Assembly: GCA_902627045.1 (NCBI GenBank)
Contig: CACOHP010000001.1
Coordinates: 62,001-126,000, forward strand
Source: an uncultured Pelagibacteraceae bacterium
GTDB taxonomy: Bacteria; Pseudomonadota; Alphaproteobacteria; Pelagibacterales; Pelagibacteraceae
DNA length: 64,000 bases
Reading direction: 5' to 3'
Every line of letters starts with the position of its first letter. Position 1 is the first letter of the stretch. A model generated the notes under the pieces. The model was not told the DNA's origin and did not search any database. It saw only the letters and a list, made by a program, of their open reading frames with translations. A program made the translations under genes and the position numbers. Positions 9,877 to 18,884 of the stretch are shown piece after piece.

Positions 9877-10554
9877 ATGCTTACAAAAAAACAAAAAAAC
9901 TTACTTTTATTTATCAACAAGAAGTTGAGAAGTTCTGGTGTATCCCCTTCTTATGAGGAAATGAAAGAGTCTCTTAATCTAAAATCTAAGTCTGGTATTC
10001 ATAGACTTATAAGTGCCTTAGAGGAAAGAGGTTTTATAAAAAGACTAGCGCATAAAGCTAGAGCATTAGAGGTAATTAAATTACCCGAAACAGCTTCAGC
10101 TAATGATATTTATAATAATTTTTCTCCAAGTGTAATAAAGGGGGGGTTAGATGATGAAAATCCATTATCTGATGATGCAGAAGTACCTGTTTTAGGTAAA
10201 ATTGCAGCTGGTACTCCAGTTGAAGCAATACAAAATGAAGTCTCAAGAATACCATTGCCAACTAATTTAGAAAAAAATGGTGATTATTTTGGATTAAAAG
10301 TCCAAGGTGATTCTATGATTGAAGCTGGAATCCACGAGGGAGATACTGTAATAATAAAAAGAACAGATACAGCTGATAATGGAAAAATAGTTGTAGCATT
10401 GATCGATGAGCATGAGGCAATGCTAAAAAGAATTCGAAAAAAAGGTAAAGTTATAGCATTAGAAAGTGCTAACAGAAATTACGAAACTAAAATTTTCGGA
10501 CCTGATAGAGTAAAAGTTCAGGGAGTTTTGGTATCTTTATATAGAAACTTCTAA
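9877..10554 (+). CDS. lexA: LexA repressor, self-cleaving SOS regulator
   Basis: Represses DNA-damage genes until RecA filaments trigger self-cleavage. The N-terminal winged helix (1-70) starts MLTKKQ as in other alphaproteobacterial LexA proteins, with KSGIHRLISALEERGFI as the recognition region. The C-terminal S24 peptidase domain has the Ala111-Gly112 cleavage site in KIAAGTP, catalytic Ser146 in GDSMIEAG and Lys184 in HEAMLKRI. Its 225 residues are usual for this group. The start is fixed by family alignment; there is almost no ribosome binding site. The operator immediately upstream supports autoregulation. Confidence 0.96.
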   Translation: MLTKKQKNLLLFINKKLRSSGVSPSYEEMKESLNLKSKSGIHRLISALEERGFIKRLAHKARALEVIKLPETASANDIYNNFSPSVIKGGLDDENPLSDDAEVPVLGKIAAGTPVEAIQNEVSRIPLPTNLEKNGDYFGLKVQGDSMIEAGIHEGDTVIIKRTDTADNGKIVVALIDEHEAMLKRIRKKGKVIALESANRNYETKIFGPDRVKVQGVLVSLYRNF

Positions 10555-10576
10555 AAAAATAGTCTAAACCATTTTA

Positions 10577-11977
10577 ATGAAAAAAGTAGCAACTAGATTT
10601 GCTCCATCTCCCACCGGACCTTTGCATATTGGTGGTGTAAGAACAGCTCTATTTAATTGGCTTTATTCAAAAAATCAGAAAGGTAGTTTTTACCTTAGAA
10701 TTGAAGATACGGATAGGGAAAGATCAAAAGAAGAATACAGGAAACAAATTATAGAGTCTCTTCAATGGATAGGTATTAATCATGATGGACAAGAATATAT
10801 ACAATCTCAAAAAATTAATGATCACATAAAAGTAGCTAATGAGCTATTAAAGAAAGGAAATGCATACAAGTGTTACTGCTCAAATGAAGAAATAGAAGAA
10901 CAAAAAAAGAGAGCTAAACAAAAGAAAATTCCGTATGTCTATGATAGAAAATGGAGAGATAAGAATGAGAGTGAAGCTCCAAATAATATAAAACCAGTAA
11001 TTAGATTTAAAAGCAAAGTTACAGGAAAATCTGTCTTAAAAGACTTGGTGCAAGGCGATGTAGAGATTGAAAATAATACAATTGAGGATTTTGTAATTTT
11101 ACGAAATGATGGGACACCAACTTATAACTTGTCTGCATCTGTTGACGATCACCAAATGAATATGACACACATAATCAGGGGGGACGACCACAAGATAAAT
11201 ACCTTTAAACAAATTCAAATCTATGAGGCTATGGGTTGGGATTTACCATCATTTGCTCATATACCACTAATACATACAATAGAGGGAAAAAAACTATCAA
11301 AAAGAGATAAAGCGTCAACTTTAGAGGACTATTCTAAAATTGGTATAATACCTGATGCTTTAAGAAATTACTTACTTAGGTTGGGATGGTCTTTTGAAGA
11401 TAAGGAAATTTTTACATTAGACGAAAGTATTAAGTATTTTAATTTAAAAGGTATCGGGAAATCTCCATCAAAATTAGATATGAGTAGAATTTTATCTATG
11501 AATGAACATTATATTAAAAATATAGATGAAAATGATCTTTTTAGTCAATTCGTAAATTACTGTGAGATCTTTAAAAGTAAAATTAAAACGGAGAAAAATG
11601 ATAAGATTAAAAAGTCTTTATCATTTCTTAAAAATAAAGCTAAAACACTTGAGGATATATTCAACAATAGCCAATATATTCTTAATGACGATGTTAATTT
11701 TGATAAAGAAGACCTTAAATTAATTGATGATAAAGCCAAAAAGATAATATCCGAATTTAATGAAAGAATTAATAAAATAAAAGAATTTAGAAGAGAAGAT
11801 TTAGAACCAGTTGTTCAAGAACTAATAAAATCTAATAACACTAATTTTAAAGGTGTTGGGCAACCTTTAAGAATAGCATTAACAGGTTCAAAATTTGGGC
11901 CTGGTATTTATGATATAATTGTATCTTTAGGTAAAAATGAAGTTGAAAAAAGATTAACTAATAAGACTTTTGCCTAA
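10577..11977 (+). CDS. gltX: Glutamyl-tRNA synthetase
   Basis: Charges tRNA-Glu with glutamate. This class I synthetase has 466 residues, FAPSPTGPLHIGG (8-20) as its HIGH motif and KKLSKRDKAS as its KMSKS motif. The C-terminal anticodon-binding region ends GVGQPLRIALTG...GPGIYDII, typical of bacterial GluRS. Alphaproteobacteria often charge tRNA-Gln through a GatCAB route with a second GluRS; one copy cannot show whether that applies here. The last 24 bases overlap the convergent lpxB. Confidence 0.95.
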   Translation: MKKVATRFAPSPTGPLHIGGVRTALFNWLYSKNQKGSFYLRIEDTDRERSKEEYRKQIIESLQWIGINHDGQEYIQSQKINDHIKVANELLKKGNAYKCYCSNEEIEEQKKRAKQKKIPYVYDRKWRDKNESEAPNNIKPVIRFKSKVTGKSVLKDLVQGDVEIENNTIEDFVILRNDGTPTYNLSASVDDHQMNMTHIIRGDDHKINTFKQIQIYEAMGWDLPSFAHIPLIHTIEGKKLSKRDKASTLEDYSKIGIIPDALRNYLLRLGWSFEDKEIFTLDESIKYFNLKGIGKSPSKLDMSRILSMNEHYIKNIDENDLFSQFVNYCEIFKSKIKTEKNDKIKKSLSFLKNKAKTLEDIFNNSQYILNDDVNFDKEDLKLIDDKAKKIISEFNERINKIKEFRREDLEPVVQELIKSNNTNFKGVGQPLRIALTGSKFGPGIYDIIVSLGKNEVEKRLTNKTFA

Positions 11978-13090
11978 AATTGTGGCTACCTCACTCGATG
12001 ATGAGGTTTTAGATCTAATACCCTTTAAAGTTCGATTACAATCTTCCAATTGTTTTTTTCTAATATCTGGATTTTTTAGCATATAGACAACTGAATTATA
12101 AATTTCTTTAGCATTGCATTCATTTTGAAGCAATTCAGGAATAACCTCTCTATTGTTGATAATATTTATAATGTTAGCAAATTTTACATTAACTAATAAT
12201 TTAAAAATCATAAAATTTATAAAGTTTAATTTATAAATAATTATTGAAGGAACATTTGCATTACAAACTTGTAAAGATACAGTTCCAGATTTACATACAG
12301 CAAAAATTGAGTTCAATAATATCTCTCTTTTCATGTTTTCATCTGAAACCACATCAATATTTTCTATGTTTTCAACTTTAATGTAATCAATTATTTGTTT
12401 TTTATTTTCATCTGTTGCGTGAAATACAAAATTATAATTAGGATCTTTTTTGTTCATCAAAATAATAAATTGAACTAATATAGGTAAAAGAACGTTTGTT
12501 TCTGAATTTCTACTACCTGCAAAAATTGATATTATTTTTTTATCTTTGGAAACAAGGTTGTTTAAATCTGTCTTATTTAGACCTATATTTTCAATTAATG
12601 GGTGACCAACAAAGGTGTTTTTTATATTTTCATCATCAAAGTATTTTTTTTCAAAATCAAATAATAAAAGTATATGGTCAATAAATTTTTTTATCTTTTT
12701 AACTCTGTTTTTTCTCCAAATCCATACTTGTGGTGCCACGTAATGAATTGTTTTTATTTTAGGGTTTCTTTTTTTTACTATTTCAGCAACTCTTAGTGTA
12801 AAATCAGGGCTATCAACACTAAATAAGATGTCAGGTTCAAATTTTAAAATTTCATCGACTGTCTGATTAATTCTTTTTTTAATTTTGAAGATATTTAATA
12901 AAACACTCGTAAAACCTAAATAAGTAATTTCTTTCAATTCGAAAATAGATTTAATACCAATCTTCTCTAAATTTACACCGCCTACAGATAAATATTCAAT
13001 ATTTTTATTGTCTTTTTGAATTTTAGATATAGCAGTTGATGCAAGTTTATCACCAGATGGTTCACCCGTTAATACGAATATTTTTTTCAT
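11954..13090 (-). CDS. lpxB: Lipid-A-disaccharide synthase
   Basis: Joins UDP-2,3-diacylglucosamine and lipid X into the lipid A disaccharide at the inner face of the inner membrane. The 378 residues begin with FVLTGEPSGDKLAS, the family nucleotide-sugar motif, and contain HYVAPQVWIWRKNRVKKIK and FVGHPLIE. It is the distal gene of the lipid A cluster, overlaps lpxI by 4 bases, and its 3' end overlaps gltX tail to tail with no room for a terminator. Confidence 0.95.
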   Translation of the reverse strand: MKKIFVLTGEPSGDKLASTAISKIQKDNKNIEYLSVGGVNLEKIGIKSIFELKEITYLGFTSVLLNIFKIKKRINQTVDEILKFEPDILFSVDSPDFTLRVAEIVKKRNPKIKTIHYVAPQVWIWRKNRVKKIKKFIDHILLLFDFEKKYFDDENIKNTFVGHPLIENIGLNKTDLNNLVSKDKKIISIFAGSRNSETNVLLPILVQFIILMNKKDPNYNFVFHATDENKKQIIDYIKVENIENIDVVSDENMKREILLNSIFAVCKSGTVSLQVCNANVPSIIIYKLNFINFMIFKLLVNVKFANIINIINNREVIPELLQNECNAKEIYNSVVYMLKNPDIRKKQLEDCNRTLKGIRSKTSSSSEVATILGKSLIS

Positions 13091-13872
13091 CTTACTGAAA
13101 TAAAAATTTTACTTTTATTAGCAAATTTAATGCATTGAATTTTATCTAAAAAAATATTTTTTTTAGACTTCATAACTATTCCTTTTAGTCCATATTTTTT
13201 GCAGTCTTTAAGGGTTTGAAGCCCTATAGTTGGCAAGTCCATTCTTAAATCCTGTCTTTTTTTTGGAAATTTAATCAAAATGCCACCTGAGTTTTTTTTT
13301 AATTTTGACAACATTTTTTTTGTACCTTGTCTGCCCTCCTTAGCAATAATTTTTTGATCTTTTACTACTAATGCTTGAACATGATCTAAAGTATTTGACT
13401 TATTTAAAAATCTTATTCCTTGGTTAATTGATTTGTTATCATTAATTGAGGGTTTTATATTTGTAAAAATCCCTTTTTTAGCATTTAATTCAGGATTGAA
13501 ATAAGTTGAACTTATAACTTTAATTTTTTCATTATTAAGAATTCTAATTATAGCTTTTATGATGGCTGCATCACCTAATTTAGAAGCTTTTATAACACTT
13601 GGCATATAATAAATACCTTTCAAATCTAATCTTAGAGACGAAAATTTAGGTTTTGCAATTTTTCCTGCAAAAAGAACTTTGTTTGATTTTTTTTCTTTTA
13701 TCAGATTTATAATTTTTCCAAATTTACCGATACTTATTCTGTGAGAGTTTTTTTCTTTTACAAATTTATTATTTTTTGAAAAATCAATTATAAAATAATT
13801 TTTATTTAATTTTTTTACCTTTTTAAGAACAATTTTTGAAAAATCAGTATCGCCTAGAAATAAACCAAACAT
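13087..13872 (-). CDS. lpxI: UDP-2,3-diacylglucosamine pyrophosphatase, LpxI type
   Basis: Hydrolyses UDP-2,3-diacylglucosamine to lipid X and UMP. LpxI is unrelated to the LpxH of gammaproteobacteria and is the usual form in alphaproteobacteria. The 261 residues include LFAGKIAKPKF, KLGDAAIIKAIIRIL, QGIRFLN, VQALVVKDQKIIAKEGRQGT and DLPTIGLQTL, all characteristic of the DUF1009/LpxI family. The position between lpxA and lpxB supports the role: with lpxA, lpxD and lpxB it covers four of the early lipid A steps. Confidence 0.93.
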   Translation of the reverse strand: MFGLFLGDTDFSKIVLKKVKKLNKNYFIIDFSKNNKFVKEKNSHRISIGKFGKIINLIKEKKSNKVLFAGKIAKPKFSSLRLDLKGIYYMPSVIKASKLGDAAIIKAIIRILNNEKIKVISSTYFNPELNAKKGIFTNIKPSINDNKSINQGIRFLNKSNTLDHVQALVVKDQKIIAKEGRQGTKKMLSKLKKNSGGILIKFPKKRQDLRMDLPTIGLQTLKDCKKYGLKGIVMKSKKNIFLDKIQCIKFANKSKIFISVR

Positions 13873-13873
13873 T

Positions 13874-14656
13874 TTATTTTGAAAAAGGTGTACATATTGG
13901 TCTTTTTTTATCTTTCTCTAAAAATTCAACAACATCTTTAACTAGGTTGTTTTTTTTGAGTTCAGATTTTAAATTTTTTAAATTTTCAGTTAAATTTTCA
14001 CTTTTGAAAATCTCTTTGTAAGCTTCAGTTAATGCAATAATCTCTTTATTAGGTATTTTTTGTCTTCTTAAACCTATTAAATTTAGCCCTTGAAGAATGC
14101 TCCTGTTGCCATGAACCATTGCATAAGGAATAATATCTCTAACAACACCACACATACCACCTATCATTGCAAACTTACCTACTCTAGTAAATTGTTGAAC
14201 AGCTGAGTTTCCTCCAATTATAACATTTTGTTCAATATGTGCGTGGCCACCTAGAGGTACATTGTTAGCTAGAATAACATTGTCCTCGACAATACAATCG
14301 TGTGCAACATGCGATGAAACCATAAATAAACAATTATTCCCAACCTTTGTTAACCCACCTCCTCCAACTGTACCAGTATTAATAGTTACATATTCTCTAA
14401 TTTTATTTCCATCACCTATTTCAAGTTGAGTATCCTCACCATTATATTTTAAATCTTGAGGCTCATTACCAATTGAGGCAAATGAATAAATCTTATTTTT
14501 TTTACCAATTTTTGTTTTACCCAAAACGTGAACATGAGACTGTAAAATTACCTCCTCATCTATTTCAACATTTGGTCCTACTACACAATAAGGACCGATT
14601 TGAACATTTGCAGAAATTTTCGCTTTTGGATCTATTGTTGCAGTTTCATGAATCAT
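13874..14656 (-). CDS. lpxA: UDP-N-acetylglucosamine O-acyltransferase
   Basis: Performs the first acylation of lipid A synthesis. The 260 residues form a left-handed beta helix of hexapeptide repeats (about 1-190) followed by a helical C-terminal domain. Catalytic His119 lies in SSHVAHD (114-120), next to the supporting His116. It overlaps lpxD by one base and sits one base upstream of lpxI. Confidence 0.95.
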   Translation of the reverse strand: MIHETATIDPKAKISANVQIGPYCVVGPNVEIDEEVILQSHVHVLGKTKIGKKNKIYSFASIGNEPQDLKYNGEDTQLEIGDGNKIREYVTINTGTVGGGGLTKVGNNCLFMVSSHVAHDCIVEDNVILANNVPLGGHAHIEQNVIIGGNSAVQQFTRVGKFAMIGGMCGVVRDIIPYAMVHGNRSILQGLNLIGLRRQKIPNKEIIALTEAYKEIFKSENLTENLKNLKSELKKNNLVKDVVEFLEKDKKRPICTPFSK

Positions 14657-15645
14657 TATTTATTTTCTCTCAAAAACTCTCTTAAATTTTTTGCTGGATA
14701 TCCCATAACCCTAGAGTTATCTGGTATATCTTTTATAACTCCACTACCCCCTGCTATATCAACATTATTGCCAATTTTTAAATGACCAGAAATACCAGCC
14801 TGTCCTCCAATTCTAACATTATTACCAATTGTTGAACTTCCAGCTATACCTACTTGGCCAGCAATAATTGTATTTTCTCCAATTTTTACATTGTGCGCTA
14901 TATGTATTTGATTATCTAAAAATGTATTTTTTCCAATTTCAGTGTTAGACATTGAACCACGATCAATTGTTGCACCACAACCAATTTCACAGCCCTCATT
15001 AATTATTACAATTCCAATATGTGGATATCTAAGATTTTTTTTTTTATTTGGAAAAAACCCAAAGCCTTTTTTGCCAATTATACAATTGTCAAGTATACTT
15101 ACATTATTTCTTATTATTGAGTTTCTAATAATTGTGTTTGAGCCGATTTTACAATTATCTCCGATGTGTACGTTTTTTTCTATAATAGTATTATGGCCAA
15201 TCATACAATCAGATCCAATCTTAACATTTTCTCCTATAAGAACATTTTGACCGTGAATAACACTCTTATAATTATAATTTTTTATATCTAAAACTTTATC
15301 ATCAAATTCATCTTCTATTGAATTTGGATAAAATTCTTCAGTAATTTTAGCAACCGCAGTAAGTACATTATTTACAATAATCGGCTCACAATTTTTTGGT
15401 AAATAATCTTTTAATAAATTTGAAGTTAAACAAAATGATGCTTTAGTTGATTTTGCTACTTCTTTATATCTCTTTGAATGTAAGAAAGTTATAGAATCTT
15501 TATTAGCACTTTGTAAATCTTTTATATCATAAAAATCAAAATCATTTTTTTTTTGATTAGTAATCTTTAAAAATTCATAAATTCTAAAAAGACTTATTGG
15601 ACTTTTGCTTGGAAAGAAAAGATTAGACATGATTGCTTTTATCAA
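14656..15645 (-). CDS. lpxD: UDP-3-O-acylglucosamine N-acyltransferase
   Basis: Adds the N-linked acyl chain to UDP-3-O-acylglucosamine. It has 329 residues: an N-terminal uridine-binding domain (about 1-120), then a hexapeptide-repeat beta helix, with catalytic His251 in IHIAHNVKIG and a short helical tail ending MGYPAKNLREFLREN. It is the fifth gene downstream of dxr in the lipid A run, and is followed directly by lpxA. Confidence 0.95.
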   Translation of the reverse strand: MIKAIMSNLFFPSKSPISLFRIYEFLKITNQKKNDFDFYDIKDLQSANKDSITFLHSKRYKEVAKSTKASFCLTSNLLKDYLPKNCEPIIVNNVLTAVAKITEEFYPNSIEDEFDDKVLDIKNYNYKSVIHGQNVLIGENVKIGSDCMIGHNTIIEKNVHIGDNCKIGSNTIIRNSIIRNNVSILDNCIIGKKGFGFFPNKKKNLRYPHIGIVIINEGCEIGCGATIDRGSMSNTEIGKNTFLDNQIHIAHNVKIGENTIIAGQVGIAGSSTIGNNVRIGGQAGISGHLKIGNNVDIAGGSGVIKDIPDNSRVMGYPAKNLREFLRENK

Positions 15646-15681
15646 AGCAAAGTATCTTTTGTAGTAAAGAAATATTGCTAA

Positions 15682-16128
15682 TTATTTCCTATCAACAATG
15701 GTTGCAGACCATATAGCATCAGCAACTTTAGTATTATTCACAAAAGCATCACCTTTATATTTCCATACTCTTCCATGTGATCTTACAGCCTCTATCTTTA
15801 ATTCAAGCTTGCAATCAGGTATTACAGGATTTCTAAAACGTGCTTTTTCTACACTCATTAAAAAAACTAATTTATTTTCATATGTAGCTTTATCTAAACC
15901 ATGAGCTGTTAACGCTGCAGCTGCTTGACCAAAAGACTCTACAATTAAAACACCCGGCATGACAGGCTGCCCTGGGAAATGACCATTTACAAAAAAACTA
16001 TCTTTTTTTACATTTAGGATTGCTGTTGCTGATTTTAATTTTTTTATATCATATAACTCATCAATTAATAACATAGGTTCTCTATGTGGTAATAATTCCT
16101 CTATCTGTTTTCTATTTAATTTTTCCAT
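15682..16128 (-). CDS. fabZ: 3-hydroxyacyl-[ACP] dehydratase FabZ
   Basis: Dehydrates 3-hydroxyacyl-ACP in fatty acid elongation and competes with LpxA/LpxD for hydroxyacyl-ACP, so its place among lpx genes is meaningful. The 148-residue hot-dog fold has GHFPGQPVMPGVLIVESFGQ with catalytic His50 and Glu64. The order here is skp-fabZ-lpxD-lpxA, whereas E. coli has lpxD-fabZ-lpxA, a small rearrangement. The start is one base after the skp stop. Confidence 0.95.
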   Translation of the reverse strand: MEKLNRKQIEELLPHREPMLLIDELYDIKKLKSATAILNVKKDSFFVNGHFPGQPVMPGVLIVESFGQAAAALTAHGLDKATYENKLVFLMSVEKARFRNPVIPDCKLELKIEAVRSHGRVWKYKGDAFVNNTKVADAIWSATIVDRK

Positions 16129-16641
16129 TTACTTAATCTTAGTATTAATAATCTCCAAAATATCTTTTGTTATATCATTATTAGATTTTGCCATGAATAT
16201 ATTCTTTTTGTCTATAATCATATCGATTGATTTTTCTTTCATATATTCTTGAACAATGGGGTTTATAAGTTTTAAAAATTGATTAAGTTCTTTATTTCTT
16301 TTATCGTTTAAATCTTTAATAGTTTTTTTTCTTAATTCTTCGAATGATTTAGCTTCAGTTCTTAAACTTAAAATTTTTTTATCTAGTTCCTCTTTGGAAA
16401 TTAAATTTTTAGTTTTGACTAGATCTTCATTTTTCTTTTTAAGATTATTCTCCATCTTAATTAATTTTTCAGTTTCTTGATCACGAATTTTTTCTATCTT
16501 TTTAATTATCTTTAGGGCTGGTTTAGATTTATTAATTATAAATTCAACATCAAGATATGCTATCTTTTCAGAAGAGCAAACGTTAGTTAATCCTAATAAA
16601 AAAAAAATAATTATTGCAAAAAAGTTTTTTTTAAATATCAA
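16129..16641 (-). CDS. skp: OmpH/Skp-family periplasmic chaperone
   Basis: Periplasmic holdase for unfolded outer-membrane proteins on their way to BamA. The 170 residues start with a signal peptide (about 1-23), followed by KIAYLDVEFIINKSKPA and a Lys/Glu-rich coiled-coil region (about 45-130), the family pattern. The bamA stop overlaps its start by 4 bases, the standard bamA-skp arrangement. Sequence conservation in this family is low, so the call rests partly on context. Confidence 0.88.
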   Translation of the reverse strand: MIFKKNFFAIIIFFLLGLTNVCSSEKIAYLDVEFIINKSKPALKIIKKIEKIRDQETEKLIKMENNLKKKNEDLVKTKNLISKEELDKKILSLRTEAKSFEELRKKTIKDLNDKRNKELNQFLKLINPIVQEYMKEKSIDMIIDKKNIFMAKSNNDITKDILEIINTKIK

Positions 16642-18881
16642 AATGTCGTTCCCAAATTAAATTTGAATGACTCTGTTTTATCAGAGTCAACTTTGCTGAT
16701 TGGATGTGAAAATGATACACTTAGAGGGCCAACTAATGTAAACCAGTCTATTCCTACACCAATTGAGGATCTAATTTTATTTGTATCGTCTAAACTAGAA
16801 TCGTAATCAACACCCCAAACATTACCGGCGTCAAAAAACATTGAAACATCCATATTTTGTATATTGGGTAAAAGTTGTGGTATCGATGTTTGAACATTTA
16901 TAGATGATGCATAATTTCCTCCAATAAAATCATTTCCATCTTTAGGTCCAACGCCGCCACTTACGAATCCTCTTAATCTGCTGCCAGGTAAATATATTCT
17001 TTCTGATAATTTTATATTATCATTCGTCAACGAATTAGCTGCTTTTGCAAAAAAAGAAAATTTTGTAACATTATCTTGATACAACTCATCGTAATAAGTA
17101 AAAACATAGGCATTTGTTAGAGAGTTATTTTCGCTAATTATTGGTAAATTAACAGAATAACTACTCCTAAAACCATCTGTTGGTCTGAATTTTTGGTTTC
17201 TTTTGTCATAATTCAAATCAAGATTTACAAATGTATCCCAATAATTTCCTGCCTGAGATTTTTGTCTTGTGGATGCAGAGCTATTTGTTTCAATCTTTTC
17301 ATAATATGAATCTTGACCCAAACCAATAAAAACATCATCTTGATATTCAAAGTTGGTTCCAAAACCAAAACCTGTTTTATTTGTTTTGTAACCTGAGTCA
17401 GTTAATTTATCGGTCTCTAAAGATTGAACATTAAGATTAATTGATTTATCAGAATTTTTAAAATTAGGATTATTAACGTTAAATTGGCCTTTAATAGTCT
17501 CCTCTGAAACAGTTAATTCACTCACCAACTTAATACCACGCCCAAGATAATTATTTTCCTTTATTGCAAAACTTAATGTGCTACCGTCTGTACCAACACC
17601 AGCTCCAGCCATTATTTCTCCAGTTGCTTTTTCCTCAACACTAATATCGATTATTTTACGGTCATTCTCTTTATCTATTATTTTACTATCTACAGATTTG
17701 AATATATTAAGAGCTTGTATGTTGTTTATAGATTTAGAGGCTAATATTGAGTTAAATTCATCTCCCTCGTCAATCAATAGTTGATTTCTTATTACATTTT
17801 CTTGAGTAATATTATTTCCATAAATATTTATTCTCTCAACAATATATTTTTTTCCCTCAGAGATAGAAAAGGTTAAATCAATTTTATTTTCAAAAATATT
17901 TTCATCAACCTTTGCTTCTAAAGTTTTATATTCCTCATCTAAAATAACTTTATCAATTTCATCTAAAATATTTTCAATAACATTCAACGAGTATTTTTTT
18001 CCATTTAATTTCTTAAAATATTTATCTAGATCTTCAAAATTAGATTGATCAAAGTCGATTGGTAAATCTAACGAAATTTTATTAAAAAAAAATCTGTTAT
18101 TAGGAATAATATTGTAGATTAATTCAAATTCAGTTTCATTTAACATTTTTGCAAAAGAAGAATTTATCCTTACATTATAGAAACCTCTATTAAGATAAAA
18201 ATTTTTTAAAAGTCTTTCATCTAAATTAATAAGATTTTGATTTAGAAATTTTTTACCAGAAATAAATTTCCAAAATTTATATTCTTCACTTATTATAACA
18301 GATCTAAGTTTTCTATCTTTGAAAATTTTATCTCCTATAAAAGAAATTTTTTTAATTTTTGCTTTCTCACCTATTTCAACATTGTATATTAAGTTAATTT
18401 TATTATCGGTTAATTTTTCAATCGTTACATCAACCTTTGAAAAAAAGTACCCTTTTTGTTTTAAAGCTTCTGTTATATTTTTTTTGTCCTCTGAAAGTAA
18501 GATTTTATTATACGATGTTCTTGATTTAACTCTTAAATTTTTTTCTAATTCTTTAATCAAAGTTTTTGATTTTGGACCATTTATAACAACGTTTTCAACT
18601 AAAGAACTTTCTTCTACAATAATTGTTAAAGTATTATTTTCAAAAGAAACTTTGACATTGTTAAAAAAATTTGAATCATAAACATTTTTAAGTATCTGAT
18701 TTAAGTCTTCATTGTCAATATTGTCCCCAATATTAATATTAGAGAACATCTCAATACTTTTATCAGAAACCCTCTCATTTCCTTTTACCTGTATCTCTTT
18801 AATAATTTCAGCAAATAGAACTGAGCAAGTTGAAAAAAAGATAACTAAGGATAAAGATATTATTTTTTTAAAATTCATCAT
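16638..18881 (-). CDS. bamA: Outer-membrane protein assembly factor BamA
   Basis: Central subunit of the machine that folds beta-barrel proteins into the outer membrane. The 747 residues comprise a signal peptide (about 1-25), five POTRA-like repeats (starting at IKEIQVKGNERVSDKSI) and a C-terminal 16-strand barrel with GSRLRGF in the lid loop and the family-typical final strand ending in F. The first two codons are both ATG, so the start may be 3 bases further in. It follows dxr by 3 bases, with no rseP between them. Confidence 0.94.
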   Translation of the reverse strand: MMNFKKIISLSLVIFFSTCSVLFAEIIKEIQVKGNERVSDKSIEMFSNINIGDNIDNEDLNQILKNVYDSNFFNNVKVSFENNTLTIIVEESSLVENVVINGPKSKTLIKELEKNLRVKSRTSYNKILLSEDKKNITEALKQKGYFFSKVDVTIEKLTDNKINLIYNVEIGEKAKIKKISFIGDKIFKDRKLRSVIISEEYKFWKFISGKKFLNQNLINLDERLLKNFYLNRGFYNVRINSSFAKMLNETEFELIYNIIPNNRFFFNKISLDLPIDFDQSNFEDLDKYFKKLNGKKYSLNVIENILDEIDKVILDEEYKTLEAKVDENIFENKIDLTFSISEGKKYIVERINIYGNNITQENVIRNQLLIDEGDEFNSILASKSINNIQALNIFKSVDSKIIDKENDRKIIDISVEEKATGEIMAGAGVGTDGSTLSFAIKENNYLGRGIKLVSELTVSEETIKGQFNVNNPNFKNSDKSINLNVQSLETDKLTDSGYKTNKTGFGFGTNFEYQDDVFIGLGQDSYYEKIETNSSASTRQKSQAGNYWDTFVNLDLNYDKRNQKFRPTDGFRSSYSVNLPIISENNSLTNAYVFTYYDELYQDNVTKFSFFAKAANSLTNDNIKLSERIYLPGSRLRGFVSGGVGPKDGNDFIGGNYASSINVQTSIPQLLPNIQNMDVSMFFDAGNVWGVDYDSSLDDTNKIRSSIGVGIDWFTLVGPLSVSFSHPISKVDSDKTESFKFNLGTTF

Positions 18882-18884
18882 TTT

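Noticed and set aside
14942-15250. 102-codon plus-strand frame opposite lpxD
   Set aside because: It is the antisense image of hexapeptide repeats and has repetitive, low-complexity composition.
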